Positions 45,010 to 54,443 of a stretch of 64,000 nucleotides of DNA are shown piece by piece; position 1 is the first letter of the stretch, and each line of letters opens with the position of its first letter. The DNA comes from Clostridium sp. AWRP (GTDB lineage Bacteria; Bacillota; Clostridia; Clostridiales; Clostridiaceae): positions 558,001 to 622,000 of the forward strand of contig NZ_CP029758.2 in the NCBI RefSeq assembly GCF_004006395.2, read 5' to 3'. Under the pieces are notes generated by a model. That model was not told where the DNA came from and did no database searches. It saw nothing but the letters and a program-made list of their open reading frames with translations. A program made the translations under genes and the position numbers.

Positions 45010-47025
45010 ATGAAATATAAATTTTTGTGGTGTATTTTCATAGTCTTATCTATATTTACAGTCACTGCGTGCAGCAGCAAAAGTAATATGGTAAAAAGTA
45101 GTTTAAATAGTTACATAGATGCATGGACAAAATACAACTATGATTTAATGTACAGTAAGATGGATAAAGATAGTAAATCTAGGATTGCTAAAAAAGATTT
45201 TGTGAGTCGTTACAATAATATTTACAGTGGAATAGAAGCAAAGAATATAAATGTAAAGATTGACAGCAGCAGTGACATAAAATATGAAGATGGAATTGCA
45301 AAAGTGCCAATAAAGGTAAGTATGGATACTGCAGCAGGTAAATTAGATTTTTCAAACAGTATAAGTTTGAAAAAAGAAAAGGACAACGGCAAAACAGATT
45401 GGAGAGTAGAGTGGAGTCCTTCTAATATATTTCCGGATTTAAAAGAAGGAAATAAAATAAGGATAGATACTGTACAGGGAAAAAGAGGTACGATTTATGA
45501 TAGAAATGGCAATCCTATAGCAGAGGATGGGCGGGCAGCACAAATTGGGATTGTACCTGAAGCTTTAGAACAAAATGGTGAAAAATCTAAGGAAAATGTA
45601 GCTGCCTTATTAAACATTTCAAAAGAAGATATACATAAGAGACTCTCTGCATCTTATGTAAAAAAGGATATGTTTGTACCTATAAAGGTAGTACAGGAAG
45701 ACGATAGTAGTCTAGCTGTACTTCAAAGAATTTCGGGAGTAAAAGTACAGTATATAAAGGAGAGAGTGTATCCATTAAAAAATGCAGCTGCACATTTAAC
45801 AGGGTATGTACATAAAGTTACTGCAGAAGAATTAAAAATAAATAAAAATTATGGACCTGATGATGTAATAGGTAAATCAGGATTAGAACAAATATATGAA
45901 AGTACTTTAAGAGCTCAAAACGGATATGAAATTTATATTGTAGATAAAAATAATAAGAAAAAAAAGACTCTTATAAAGAGAAAAGTACATAATGGAAAAG
46001 ATATAAAACTTACTATAGATTCTAAAATTCAAAGTTTACTATATAATGAATTGCAGCAGGATGCTGGTATGGGTGTTAGCATGAATCCTAAAACGGGTGA
46101 GGTTCTAGCCCTTGTAAGTACTCCTTCTTTTGATCCTAATGATTTTGTAATGGGTATGTCAAGTGATACTTGGAAAACTTTAAATGAAGATAAGAGAAGA
46201 CCTTTATACAATAGATTTCAGAGCAATGTGGTTCCTGGATCTGTTTTCAAGCCTATTACAGCAGCAATAGGTTTAAAGGATGGTAAATTAAATCCACAAG
46301 TGTCTAAAAATATTTCTGGACTTAAATGGCAAAAAGACAGCAGTTGGGGAAAGTATTATGTTACACGAGTAGAGGATTATGGCGAGCCTAGCAATCTTTT
46401 GAATGCTCTTGTTTATTCAGATAATATATATTTTGCAAAAGTTGCACTGGATATTGGAAAAGACACTATGGAGACAGAACTTAAAAATTGGGGGCTAGGT
46501 GAGAGAATGCCTTTTGAGTATGGACTCTCTAAATCACAATTAGCTTCAAAAGGAAATATAAAAACAGAGGTGCAGCTGGCAGACAGCGGATATGGCCAGG
46601 GAGAAATTCTATTAAATCCAGTTCACTTAATGGCAATGTATGATTCTTTTGTGAATGAAGGAAATATTATAAAACCATACCTTATATATAAAGATAATGC
46701 TAGAGCACAGATATGGAAAAAAGCTGTATATCCTAAAGAAGATGCAAATATTATTTTAAATGACCTGGAACAGGTAGTTTCAAATCCTAAAGGGACGGGA
46801 CATGAAGCATATATATCTGGAATGAATTTGGCAGGAAAGACAGGCACTGCAGAGATAAAGGCTTCACAGGAGGACACTAGTGGAACAGAAGTTGGATGGT
46901 TTGCTGCAGTTAACGTGGATAACCCAAAGCTTTTAGTAATAGCCATGGTGGAAAATGCTAAAGAAAAGGGAGGCAGCCATTATGTGGTTCCTATAGTCAA
47001 AAGTGTATTTGAACAGGCAAGATAG
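45010..47025 (+). CDS. Class B penicillin-binding protein with MecA-N domain
   Basis: 671 residues. The N-terminus is a lipoprotein-like signal (IFTVTACSSKS), then an NTF2-like MecA-N domain (25-140), the dimerisation domain (QGKRGTIYDRNGNPIAED, about 155-310), and the transpeptidase domain with SVFK (Ser411-Lys414), SDN (470-472) and KTG (610-612), all intact. It cross-links peptidoglycan outside the membrane. The MecA-N layout occurs in ordinary intrinsic PBPs of clostridia, so it is not by itself evidence of methicillin-type resistance. AGAGGT upstream. Confidence 0.93.
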   Translation: MKYKFLWCIFIVLSIFTVTACSSKSNMVKSSLNSYIDAWTKYNYDLMYSKMDKDSKSRIAKKDFVSRYNNIYSGIEAKNINVKIDSSSDIKYEDGIAKVPIKVSMDTAAGKLDFSNSISLKKEKDNGKTDWRVEWSPSNIFPDLKEGNKIRIDTVQGKRGTIYDRNGNPIAEDGRAAQIGIVPEALEQNGEKSKENVAALLNISKEDIHKRLSASYVKKDMFVPIKVVQEDDSSLAVLQRISGVKVQYIKERVYPLKNAAAHLTGYVHKVTAEELKINKNYGPDDVIGKSGLEQIYESTLRAQNGYEIYIVDKNNKKKKTLIKRKVHNGKDIKLTIDSKIQSLLYNELQQDAGMGVSMNPKTGEVLALVSTPSFDPNDFVMGMSSDTWKTLNEDKRRPLYNRFQSNVVPGSVFKPITAAIGLKDGKLNPQVSKNISGLKWQKDSSWGKYYVTRVEDYGEPSNLLNALVYSDNIYFAKVALDIGKDTMETELKNWGLGERMPFEYGLSKSQLASKGNIKTEVQLADSGYGQGEILLNPVHLMAMYDSFVNEGNIIKPYLIYKDNARAQIWKKAVYPKEDANIILNDLEQVVSNPKGTGHEAYISGMNLAGKTGTAEIKASQEDTSGTEVGWFAAVNVDNPKLLVIAMVENAKEKGGSHYVVPIVKSVFEQAR

Positions 47026-47211
47026 GGCTATATTTTGTTTGATGGTTATCTATTGTAATACTTTTACACACTTTATGAAAGCGACTAAATAGGATTCGTT
47101 GATAAGTTTAGTTGCAATGTGGAATATAATTTAAATTTTTGATATAATAGTATATAAAGGAAATAAATAAATTTTTAATTTATTTAAGGTGAAAGAAATT
47201 AAAAACAGGAC

Positions 47212-47243
47212 AAAAAGTCGGAAGCAGTGCTCTGACTTTTTTT
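47212..47243 (+). terminator. Terminator-like hairpin
   Basis: AAAAAGTC pairs with GACTTTTT, with a further short AGC/GCT stem in the loop and a run of seven T. It lies between the PBP gene and the chemoreceptor and probably ends the former. Confidence 0.7.
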
Positions 47244-47301
47244 AAATAAATTAAATAAACGTTTTCATAAAATTATATTTATATTTTCAGGGGGAGTGTA
47301 A

Positions 47302-49005
47302 ATGAAAAATCTAAAAGTTAGGGGTAAAATAAATCTTTTAATAGTATGTATCATTCTGATTTTAAGTGTTTCAGTTCTTATATTAGTACATCATAATTTA
47401 AGTAATATAACAGACGAAAGCTATTCAAACCAACTGAAATCAAATTCTGGTATGGCTTTAAAGTTATTAGATGAAAAATATAGTGGAGCATGGAAAGAAA
47501 AAAAAGGAAAATTATACAAGGGAAGTAAACTTATAAGTGGAGATACTAAATTTGTAGATTCTATAAAAGCGGAGACGGGTGAAGAAGTTACTATATTTTT
47601 AAAAGATACAAGGATTTCTACGACGGTAATGAACAAGGGAAATAGAGCTATAAATACAAAAGCCTTATCTGAGGTTTCAAATAAAGTGTTGAAATCTGGA
47701 GAAGATTTTAGGGGAGAAACAAAAATATTGAATGTACCCTATGAGGTAATATATAAACCAATCAAGGATAATGAAGGAAATGTACTGGGAATGTTTTTTA
47801 TAGGCATTAGTAAAAGTGTAATAAATAATCAAATATTTGAAGTTTTTAAAAGCATAGGCATTATTGTGATATTAATAGCTATATTGTCCGTTATAGCAGC
47901 AAATATTTTTGTATCCAAGATAACTAAAGTATTACTTTATTCTGCAGGATATATGAACACTTTATCAAAAGGAGATTTTACTAAAGAAGTTCCTGGAGAA
48001 TACTTGAATTATAAAGATGAAGGAGGAGTTTTAGCCAAAGGTATAGAAGGTATGAGAAAATCTGTAAATAGTTTATTGTATACAATTAGAAATGATTTTA
48101 AAACTATACTTGATAAATCAAATAGTTTGGTTCTGATTTCTAAAGAATTATCTGGATCTTCAAGTGATGTATCCCAGACTATAAATCAGGTGGCTGGAGC
48201 AAACACAAATCAGGCACAAGAATTAGTTGCTGTAAATGAGGTTATAGATTCCTTTAGCAATGAATTGTCTAAGATAGTTGAGGATATAAATGAAATAGAT
48301 AGAAGCTCTAATGAGATAGACAGTATGGCAAAAGAAAATAGTGAAAAACTGCCTAATATAGAAAAGTCTATTACAAAAGTAAATGATTCTTTTAAAATGT
48401 TTAAGGATGATATAACGGAGTTTAGCAGTAATGTGCTGAAAATAAATGATATAACTAATATTATAAACAGTATTTCAGATCAAACTAACCTGTTAGCTTT
48501 AAATGCAGCTATAGAAGCAGCTAGGGCTGGAGAAGCTGGAAAAGGTTTTGCAGTTGTGGCAGAGGAAGTAAGAAAATTAGCTGCACAAACTAAGGAGTCT
48601 TCTACAAGTATAGATAGTTTAATTAAATTGCTTTCTAATAAAATAGGAGCCATAGTAAAGGAAACTTCAGAGATGGATAATGAAATTGTAAATCAAACTA
48701 ATTCCATAAATGAATCTGTAGAAGCTTTTACTAATATAACTTATGCGGTTAATAATATAATACCTAAAATTCAAAAAGTGAATGTATCCGTAGACAATCT
48801 AGAAAAAAGCAAAGATAAAATAGTGAGTAGTGTAGAAGAAACCTCAGCTACTGCAGAAGAGATGGCTGCATCTACTGAGGAAATAGCAGCTTCCAGTGCT
48901 GAAATGAGTAAGTCTGCAAATAAAGTATATGAAGTTGCAGAGAATCTTGAAAGTATGACAGAAAATCTTAAGGAAAATATAATTAAGTTTAGAATAAATA
49001 ATTAA
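47302..49005 (+). CDS. Methyl-accepting chemotaxis protein, single-Cache sensor
   Basis: 567 residues, GGGGGAG upstream. Membrane helices are at about 10-30 and 188-210. Between them is a Cache-type domain (KLLDEKYSGAWKEKKGKLY, then GETKILNVPYEVIYKPIKD), resembling sCache forms that sense small organic ligands. A HAMP-like segment (LSKGDFTKEVP, about 223-275) leads into the signalling helices, with the hairpin tip ISDQTNLLALNAAIEAARAG and EEVRKLAAQTKESS. It signals to CheA/CheW for chemotaxis. Ligand unknown. Confidence 0.92.
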   Translation: MKNLKVRGKINLLIVCIILILSVSVLILVHHNLSNITDESYSNQLKSNSGMALKLLDEKYSGAWKEKKGKLYKGSKLISGDTKFVDSIKAETGEEVTIFLKDTRISTTVMNKGNRAINTKALSEVSNKVLKSGEDFRGETKILNVPYEVIYKPIKDNEGNVLGMFFIGISKSVINNQIFEVFKSIGIIVILIAILSVIAANIFVSKITKVLLYSAGYMNTLSKGDFTKEVPGEYLNYKDEGGVLAKGIEGMRKSVNSLLYTIRNDFKTILDKSNSLVLISKELSGSSSDVSQTINQVAGANTNQAQELVAVNEVIDSFSNELSKIVEDINEIDRSSNEIDSMAKENSEKLPNIEKSITKVNDSFKMFKDDITEFSSNVLKINDITNIINSISDQTNLLALNAAIEAARAGEAGKGFAVVAEEVRKLAAQTKESSTSIDSLIKLLSNKIGAIVKETSEMDNEIVNQTNSINESVEAFTNITYAVNNIIPKIQKVNVSVDNLEKSKDKIVSSVEETSATAEEMAASTEEIAASSAEMSKSANKVYEVAENLESMTENLKENIIKFRINN

Positions 49006-49050
49006 TATGTCAACTTTGGCACATATAAAAATATTGCTGATTTATATAAA

Positions 49051-49160
49051 TTTGAAGCTTGTTTTGCATTAGCAAAACAAGCTTCAAAAAATAAATTAAT
49101 TTTCTGACATAAGGAAGAAAACTTACATTCACTGTCCTATGTCCTCTGTCAATTGTCCTT
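49051..49160 (+). repeat. Degenerate structured repeat, copy H
   Basis: A 17-bp perfect hairpin, TTTGAAGCTTGTTTTGC (49051-49067) with its complement at 49072-49088, occupies the place of the middle hairpin. It is followed by ATTTTCT...AGAAAAC and one arm of a fourth kind, CACTGTCCTATGTCC and GTCAATTGTCC. The left arm is missing. It lies after the chemoreceptor and may also end its transcript. Confidence 0.6.
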
Positions 49161-49162
49161 TA

Positions 49163-49197
49163 AAAAATGGCGGAACTTTAAGGTTCTGCCATTTTTA
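49163..49197. terminator. Bidirectional terminator
   Basis: AAAAATGGCGGAAC pairs with GTTCTGCCATTTTT, with A and T runs on both sides. It serves the minus-strand small gene and perhaps the chemoreceptor. Confidence 0.85.
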
Positions 49198-49199
49198 TT

Positions 49200-49322
49200 T
49201 TAAGTGGATGATATGATATAGGTTATTATAGATACTGCTAATATTAATGCTATAAAAAAAATTGTAGTAGCAGTTTTTATATGCTTTTTGTGCAATTCTA
49301 TTGGAGAAAGTTGTTCTTTCAT
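49200..49322 (-). CDS. Small single-span membrane peptide (40 residues)
   Basis: A 40-residue frame on the minus strand with a near-ideal ribosome site (AGAAGGAGC, seven bases before ATG) and a strong terminator directly after its stop. The first 17 residues are charged (MKEQLSPIELHKKHIKTA), then one hydrophobic helix (TIFFIALILAVSIITYI). Short length hides it from ordinary gene finding. It may regulate a membrane complex or be a peptide of a stress response. Toxin use is possible but nothing supports it directly. No homologue recognised. Confidence 0.6.
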   Translation of the reverse strand: MKEQLSPIELHKKHIKTATTIFFIALILAVSIITYIISST

Positions 49323-49646
49323 GTTATAGCTCCTTCTATTATGTAATTATAATAATAAATTTAATATAATTTATTATGTAATTTAATTATATAATAAATA
49401 AATTACTATTTCAATATTATGAATTGTTGTAAGATAATATATTACTACATAATGTGGAATTATATGTGACTAAATATCAATAATTAAGTTTCCCGTAACT
49501 TATTGACAGAAATATAAAAAAGGTGTTTAATATAACTGACCAGTCAGTTATATTAAATTAGGCATATTTACAAATTGTAAACTTTAGGCATCTTTTTATA
49601 TTTACAACATTGATTTTATTTATAAAGTTTCAAGAGAGGAGATAGC
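49323..49646 (+). promoter_or_regulatory. Intergenic region with promoter and TetR-type operator
   Basis: A 324-base gap. TTGACA (49503-49508) suits a -35 box with a TATAAC/TTTAAT-like -10 about 17 bases on. Overlapping that -10 is a 28-bp inverted repeat at 49528-49555: arms TAATATAACTGA and TCAGTTATATTA with spacer CCAG, the typical TGACCAGTCA centre of TetR-family operators. It should repress the YhgE-type gene. The regulator gene is not in this window. Nothing else is seen; the first 150 bases are AT-rich. Confidence 0.8.
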
Positions 49647-52313
49647 ATGAACTTTTTTAAAGTAGTATGGGCTGATATTCGTAATATACTTAGTAGTAAA
49701 CTTATGCTGCTTGGATTATCTGCTATAATATGTATACCTCTTATATATGGAGGTATGTATCTTGCAGCTTTTTGGGATCCATATTCAAAAACAGAAAACA
49801 TTCCAGTAGCTGTTGTAAATATAGATTCAGGTGGTAAAATTGATGATAAAGAAGTAAATTATGGAAATGATATTGTAAATAATTTAAAAGATAATAAAGA
49901 TCTTAAATGGAAATTTTCTAAAGATCTTAAGAACTCCAAAGAGTATTTGGAACAGGGTAAGTATTATGCAATGTTTATTATACCAAAAGATTTTACAAAA
50001 CGTATGGTACAAGCTGATAAAGGAATTTTAGAAAAACCTAATTTAATATTTGTTACTAATAAGAAAAAAAATTATGTAGTAGGCCTTATATCTGATAAAG
50101 CAGCTATTGCAGTAAAAGATAGTATAAATAAAAGTATGATATATAATATTGGAATAAAAGTTTACGACAGTATGTATGAATTGAGAGATGGAATGGAAAG
50201 TGCATCTAATGGAACTTCCCAGATTAAAGATGGAGTTACGGATATGAAAGATGCTGTTCCATCTATGGAAAATGGTATGGACAAACTATATAATGGAGCT
50301 TCCACTTTGACTAATAAAATAAATGATGCTGCAGATGGAAGTAATGAGCTGAGGGATGGACTTGGAACTTTAAATGGGAAAATGCCTGATCTTATAGATG
50401 GGGTGAACAAGCTTTTAAAAGGTTCTTCTACTATAACTGATAAAATAGGAGATGCTGCAGATGGAAGTAAGTCACTTAGAAATGGAATTAATTCATTAAG
50501 TGGTAAGATTCCTGATTTATCAGATGGAATTGACAAACTTTATGATGGATCTACATCACTGCAAGATGGACTTCACGAAATGGACGACAATATGCCTGAT
50601 TTAGTGGATGGTGTGGGAAAACTTAAAGATGGATCAAAGCAGTTAAAAGATGGACTTGATCAGGTTAAATCCGGAGTTGGAGATGCAGAGAGTACAGCTA
50701 AAGTACAAATAGAAAAAAATAGGCAATATATTGTACGAAATGTTTATCCTGAAGTTCAGAGATTAACATATATTGCAAGTACTGTAGATAACCAAATACC
50801 GGATAATAGCAATTTAAAGCCAATATCTCAAATTATAGTCTACAATTTGCAATTGCTGCAGGGTCAATTGAAGGACTTGGCGGATGGTGGAGAATTAGAT
50901 TATTCTAAGATAATGGGTATCCTAAATAATACAAATTCATACCTTCAAAGTGTTTCTACTAGTATAGAAAGCTTAATGAGTAAATTAGATAAAAGCAGCA
51001 ATACATATGCTGTTTGCAGTGAGCTTGATACTCAGGTGAAGTTTTTAGAAAGTACTGTAAGCAATATAAAATCGGCATTAGAGAGTGTGAAACAACTTAT
51101 AGATGGAATTGATAAGCTAGATGCGGGTGCAAAAAAATTAAATGATGGATTAGGTGAACTATATGATAAGACTGAAGATTTAAAAGATGGTACAGATACG
51201 CTGTATAATGGTTCTCAAAATTTAACAGATGGAATTGGCAGGCTTAAAGACTCTGTCCCAGAACTTAGTAACGGAGTTAGTACCCTTTATGATGGCTCTG
51301 TAGATTTATCTGATGGCTTATTTAAAATACAGGATGGTTCTAAAACTTTAACAGATAAATTGGGAGAGCTCAATAACAAGGTACCAGATGTTGAGTCAGG
51401 TGTTCAGAAACTTTATGATGGGTCTACAGATTTGTCAGATGGACTTTTTAAATTATATGACGGTTCAGGTACTCTTAGAGATGGTATAAAAACTCTTAAA
51501 GATAAGATACCTGATTTACAAGATGGTGTAAATAAATTGTATGAAGGTGTGGCAGAGCTGCATGACAAATTGGCAGATGGCGCTGAAAAGCTTTCAGACA
51601 AAATGGTTCCAAGCAGCAAGGACATGGGAAATTTTATGTCAAGTCCACTAAATGTAAAAGATAAGCCTTTGTATGATGTAGGTGGATATGGACAAGGACT
51701 GGCACCATACTTTATAAGTCTGGGAATCTGGGTTGGTGCACTTTTGATGTTCTTTTTAATTAGTGAGAATGTAAATCCAAATTTAAAAATCAAGCTTCCT
51801 GCAAGAATTATAGGCAAATATCTTTCTTATTGTGCTGTAGGAACGATTCAAGCTGTACTTTTAAGTGCTGCAGTTATGGCACTTGGACTTAAGCCTTCTA
51901 ATGTTACAATATATTTTACCTTTAATATATTTCTGTCTTTTGTATTTATAGCTATAATACAAAATTTCGTATTTTTATTTGGAGATGCAGGAAGGCTTAT
52001 GGCAATAATAGCCTTAATATTACAACTTACTTCCTCAAATGGTACATTCCCTGGGGAATTATTACCTAAATTTTTTAAAACTATAGGTCCATTTTTACCT
52101 TTTACATATTCTATATCTGCAATGAGAGAGATAGATTGGGGAATAGACTATAGTGTCCTCCAAAATGATGTGATAGTGTTATCTATATTTTTAGCAGCAT
52201 CTTTAATTTGCTCTTTAGTATTCAAAAAGTATTCTATAAAATTTAATTTAATTTTGGATCTTAGAGAAATTGAAGAGAAGGCCATGAAGGAAAATTTTAT
52301 TGAAAAGAGGTGA
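49647..52313 (+). CDS. YhgE/Pip-type membrane protein with DG-repeat domain
   Basis: 888 residues, GAGGAG upstream. An N-terminal membrane helix (about 17-38) is followed by the Pip/YhgE domain and a long extracellular region (170-680) made of recurring DGxxxLxDG-like heptads, such as KLYDGSTDLSDGLFKLYDG, predicted as an extended helix. The C-terminal 210 residues hold about five membrane helices of ABC-2 type (LISLGIWVGALLMFFLI on). YhgE/Pip proteins serve as phage receptors in some lactic bacteria and resemble the type VII secretion protein EsaA; their native role is unsettled. TetR-type control fits induction by an envelope stress. Confidence 0.88.
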   Translation: MNFFKVVWADIRNILSSKLMLLGLSAIICIPLIYGGMYLAAFWDPYSKTENIPVAVVNIDSGGKIDDKEVNYGNDIVNNLKDNKDLKWKFSKDLKNSKEYLEQGKYYAMFIIPKDFTKRMVQADKGILEKPNLIFVTNKKKNYVVGLISDKAAIAVKDSINKSMIYNIGIKVYDSMYELRDGMESASNGTSQIKDGVTDMKDAVPSMENGMDKLYNGASTLTNKINDAADGSNELRDGLGTLNGKMPDLIDGVNKLLKGSSTITDKIGDAADGSKSLRNGINSLSGKIPDLSDGIDKLYDGSTSLQDGLHEMDDNMPDLVDGVGKLKDGSKQLKDGLDQVKSGVGDAESTAKVQIEKNRQYIVRNVYPEVQRLTYIASTVDNQIPDNSNLKPISQIIVYNLQLLQGQLKDLADGGELDYSKIMGILNNTNSYLQSVSTSIESLMSKLDKSSNTYAVCSELDTQVKFLESTVSNIKSALESVKQLIDGIDKLDAGAKKLNDGLGELYDKTEDLKDGTDTLYNGSQNLTDGIGRLKDSVPELSNGVSTLYDGSVDLSDGLFKIQDGSKTLTDKLGELNNKVPDVESGVQKLYDGSTDLSDGLFKLYDGSGTLRDGIKTLKDKIPDLQDGVNKLYEGVAELHDKLADGAEKLSDKMVPSSKDMGNFMSSPLNVKDKPLYDVGGYGQGLAPYFISLGIWVGALLMFFLISENVNPNLKIKLPARIIGKYLSYCAVGTIQAVLLSAAVMALGLKPSNVTIYFTFNIFLSFVFIAIIQNFVFLFGDAGRLMAIIALILQLTSSNGTFPGELLPKFFKTIGPFLPFTYSISAMREIDWGIDYSVLQNDVIVLSIFLAASLICSLVFKKYSIKFNLILDLREIEEKAMKENFIEKR

Positions 52314-52319
52314 ATATAT

Positions 52320-52333
52320 CGGAATATATTCCG
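52320..52333. promoter_or_regulatory. 14-bp palindrome in front of the LRR gene
   Basis: CGGAATATATTCCG is a perfect palindrome between the YhgE stop (52313) and the LRR start (52344). It may be an operator or an mRNA hairpin at the ribosome site. The LRR gene lacks a usual Shine-Dalgarno. Confidence 0.4.
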
Positions 52334-52343
52334 GTATAAAATT

Positions 52344-54413
52344 ATGAATAGGAGAAAAATATGTCTAATACTTGCAATTACTTTTGTATGTTCATGTTTT
52401 CCACCCTTAGTGTCAAAAGTATATGCAGGAGACTATAATGGTGATTCAAGTTCATATTATGACAATATAGACAACGGTATAGTTTTTCCAGATAAAAATT
52501 TGGATAAAGCTATAAGAGAGAAACTTAATAAGATAAATGAGCCTATAACTGTAAGTGACATTTCAGGTATAACTAAACTTAGTATAACAAATAAGGATAT
52601 AAGGAGTTTAAGCGGACTTGAGAGACTAAATAATCTAGAAAGGTTAGATGCAAGCTTTAATAAAATAGAAGATTTGACCCCTATAGCTAATTTAAAACAA
52701 CTTAATACTTTATATCTATATGAAAATGAGATAAAAAATTTAACACCTCTTATACATTTAAAGCATCTTGAAAAATTAAATGCAGCAAATAATGAAATTA
52801 AAAATATAGATCCGCTAGCAGGAAGGGACTCCTTGAGAGAACTTACTTTAAGCAGCAATAAAATTGAAAATTTAGGAGCACTGTGGAGTTTAAATGGATT
52901 AAAGACTCTTATGCTAGATGATAATAAAATATCAGATGTATCATATTTAAAGCATCTTTATAATTTGCAAAGTTTGTACCTTTCTAAAAATAATATAAAG
53001 GATGTAACCCCTTTAAATAATTTGACAAACCTAACTAAGCTATATTTAGATCAAAATCCATTTAATAATGGAAAACCACTTTTAGAACTTAAGAATCTTA
53101 AAAGAATATCTTTAGATAAAGATAAGATTGACAATATAAAAGATTTTAATAACAGCAAATTTGAAAATTTAGTATGGCTTAAATATGACGGGCAAGAAAT
53201 AACTGATTTTGATAAATTGAATAATATAGTGGATGATGCCAATGTAGAAGTTACATTTAAAGATGCTAATTTAGAAAAAGCAATTAGGAATAAAATAGAT
53301 AAGCCTTCTGGAAGTCTTTATAAATATGATGTGGAGTTTATAAGTGATTTGGATTTGTTTGACAAAGGCATAAAGGACCTTTCTGGTATAGAAAATTTAA
53401 TAAGATTAAGATCTTTAAATTTAAGTAAAGATGACATAGTAGACTTGAGCAATATAAAATATCTGGATAACTTGGAGCAGTTGTACTTAAACGGAAGTAA
53501 AATTGAAAAACTAGATGACTTGGAAGATTTAACTAATTTAAAGAAGCTTCAGGTATGTGGGACAAAAATTTCAGATATAAGTCCTATTGAAAGCTTAACA
53601 AATCTTGAAACCTTGAATTTAAGTGATAACGATATAACGGATATAGAAAGTCTTAAAGGTCTGGAAAATCTAGAAAGCTTAGATTTGAGTAAAAATCATA
53701 TTACAGATATAGATAGCTTAGATAGCTTGGTAAATTTAACTTCCCTTTCATTAGATGAAAATAATATATCCAGTATAAATTGTACTGCTTTTATGCCTGA
53801 ACTTGAAACACTATCCATAAATAAAAATAAAGTAAGCTCCTTAATTCCTTTAAGAGATAATACAAAACTTACAAGACTATTAGTAGATGAAAATAAACTT
53901 ACAAGTTTAGAGGGCATAAATTCTGCAGTTAAATTAAAAGAAATACGCGGTGACTCAAACCAAATAAAGGATATAAGTGCAGTAAAGAAATTAAACGATT
54001 TACAACTTGTAAGCCTTATGAAAAATAAAATAAGTGATATAACACCACTTAAAAATGCAAAGAACATTCAAAGTCTATACCTTTCAAATAACAATATAAA
54101 TGATATAGTGTCTCTTTCGGAAATGGGCAATATGGTAAGAGTATATCTTGACAGTAATAAAATAAGTGATGTATCTTCACTTTCAAGCATGAAAAATCTA
54201 AAGACCTTGTACTTGAGTAAGAACGATATAACAAGGATATCAAAGCTTGGAAACCTCACAAAGCTTGAGACTTTGGATGTAGGAGATAACAGCATTTATG
54301 ATATAAGTCCTATAAATAATATGACATCACTTAAAAATCTAACTCTTACAAATACTGATGTTCCTAAATATATAATAAATTCAATATCTAAAGACATAGA
54401 TGTAACGGATTAA
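52344..54413 (+). CDS. Secreted internalin-like LRR protein 1
   Basis: 689 residues. A signal peptide (about 1-28, ends VYAGD) is followed by two LRR modules. Each starts with a cap (PDKNLDKAIREKLNK near 48; KDANLEKAIRNKIDK near 305) and continues in 22-residue units of the internalin type (LxxLxxLxLxxNxIxDIxPL). About 12 and 15 units. There is no LPXTG, SLH or wall-binding domain, so it is either released or held by a partner. The start has no clear ribosome site; coupling to the YhgE gene 30 bases upstream is possible. Role: protein-protein contact at the surface. Confidence 0.88.
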   Translation: MNRRKICLILAITFVCSCFPPLVSKVYAGDYNGDSSSYYDNIDNGIVFPDKNLDKAIREKLNKINEPITVSDISGITKLSITNKDIRSLSGLERLNNLERLDASFNKIEDLTPIANLKQLNTLYLYENEIKNLTPLIHLKHLEKLNAANNEIKNIDPLAGRDSLRELTLSSNKIENLGALWSLNGLKTLMLDDNKISDVSYLKHLYNLQSLYLSKNNIKDVTPLNNLTNLTKLYLDQNPFNNGKPLLELKNLKRISLDKDKIDNIKDFNNSKFENLVWLKYDGQEITDFDKLNNIVDDANVEVTFKDANLEKAIRNKIDKPSGSLYKYDVEFISDLDLFDKGIKDLSGIENLIRLRSLNLSKDDIVDLSNIKYLDNLEQLYLNGSKIEKLDDLEDLTNLKKLQVCGTKISDISPIESLTNLETLNLSDNDITDIESLKGLENLESLDLSKNHITDIDSLDSLVNLTSLSLDENNISSINCTAFMPELETLSINKNKVSSLIPLRDNTKLTRLLVDENKLTSLEGINSAVKLKEIRGDSNQIKDISAVKKLNDLQLVSLMKNKISDITPLKNAKNIQSLYLSNNNINDIVSLSEMGNMVRVYLDSNKISDVSSLSSMKNLKTLYLSKNDITRISKLGNLTKLETLDVGDNSIYDISPINNMTSLKNLTLTNTDVPKYIINSISKDIDVTD

Positions 54414-54443
54414 ATCCTATATTTTTAATAAGGAGGCAATTTT

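Noticed and set aside
45010..47025. MecA-N PBP as acquired beta-lactam resistance
   Set aside because: The same layout is common in intrinsic clostridial PBPs; no mec regulators or mobile elements nearby.
47189..47245. 18-codon GTG frame as a leader peptide before the chemoreceptor
   Set aside because: The GTG lies in a Shine-Dalgarno-like string and the frame ends in the terminator; no regulatory codon run.
49647..52313. 'Phage infection protein' as a prophage gene
   Set aside because: YhgE/Pip is a chromosomal membrane protein; no phage genes are near.
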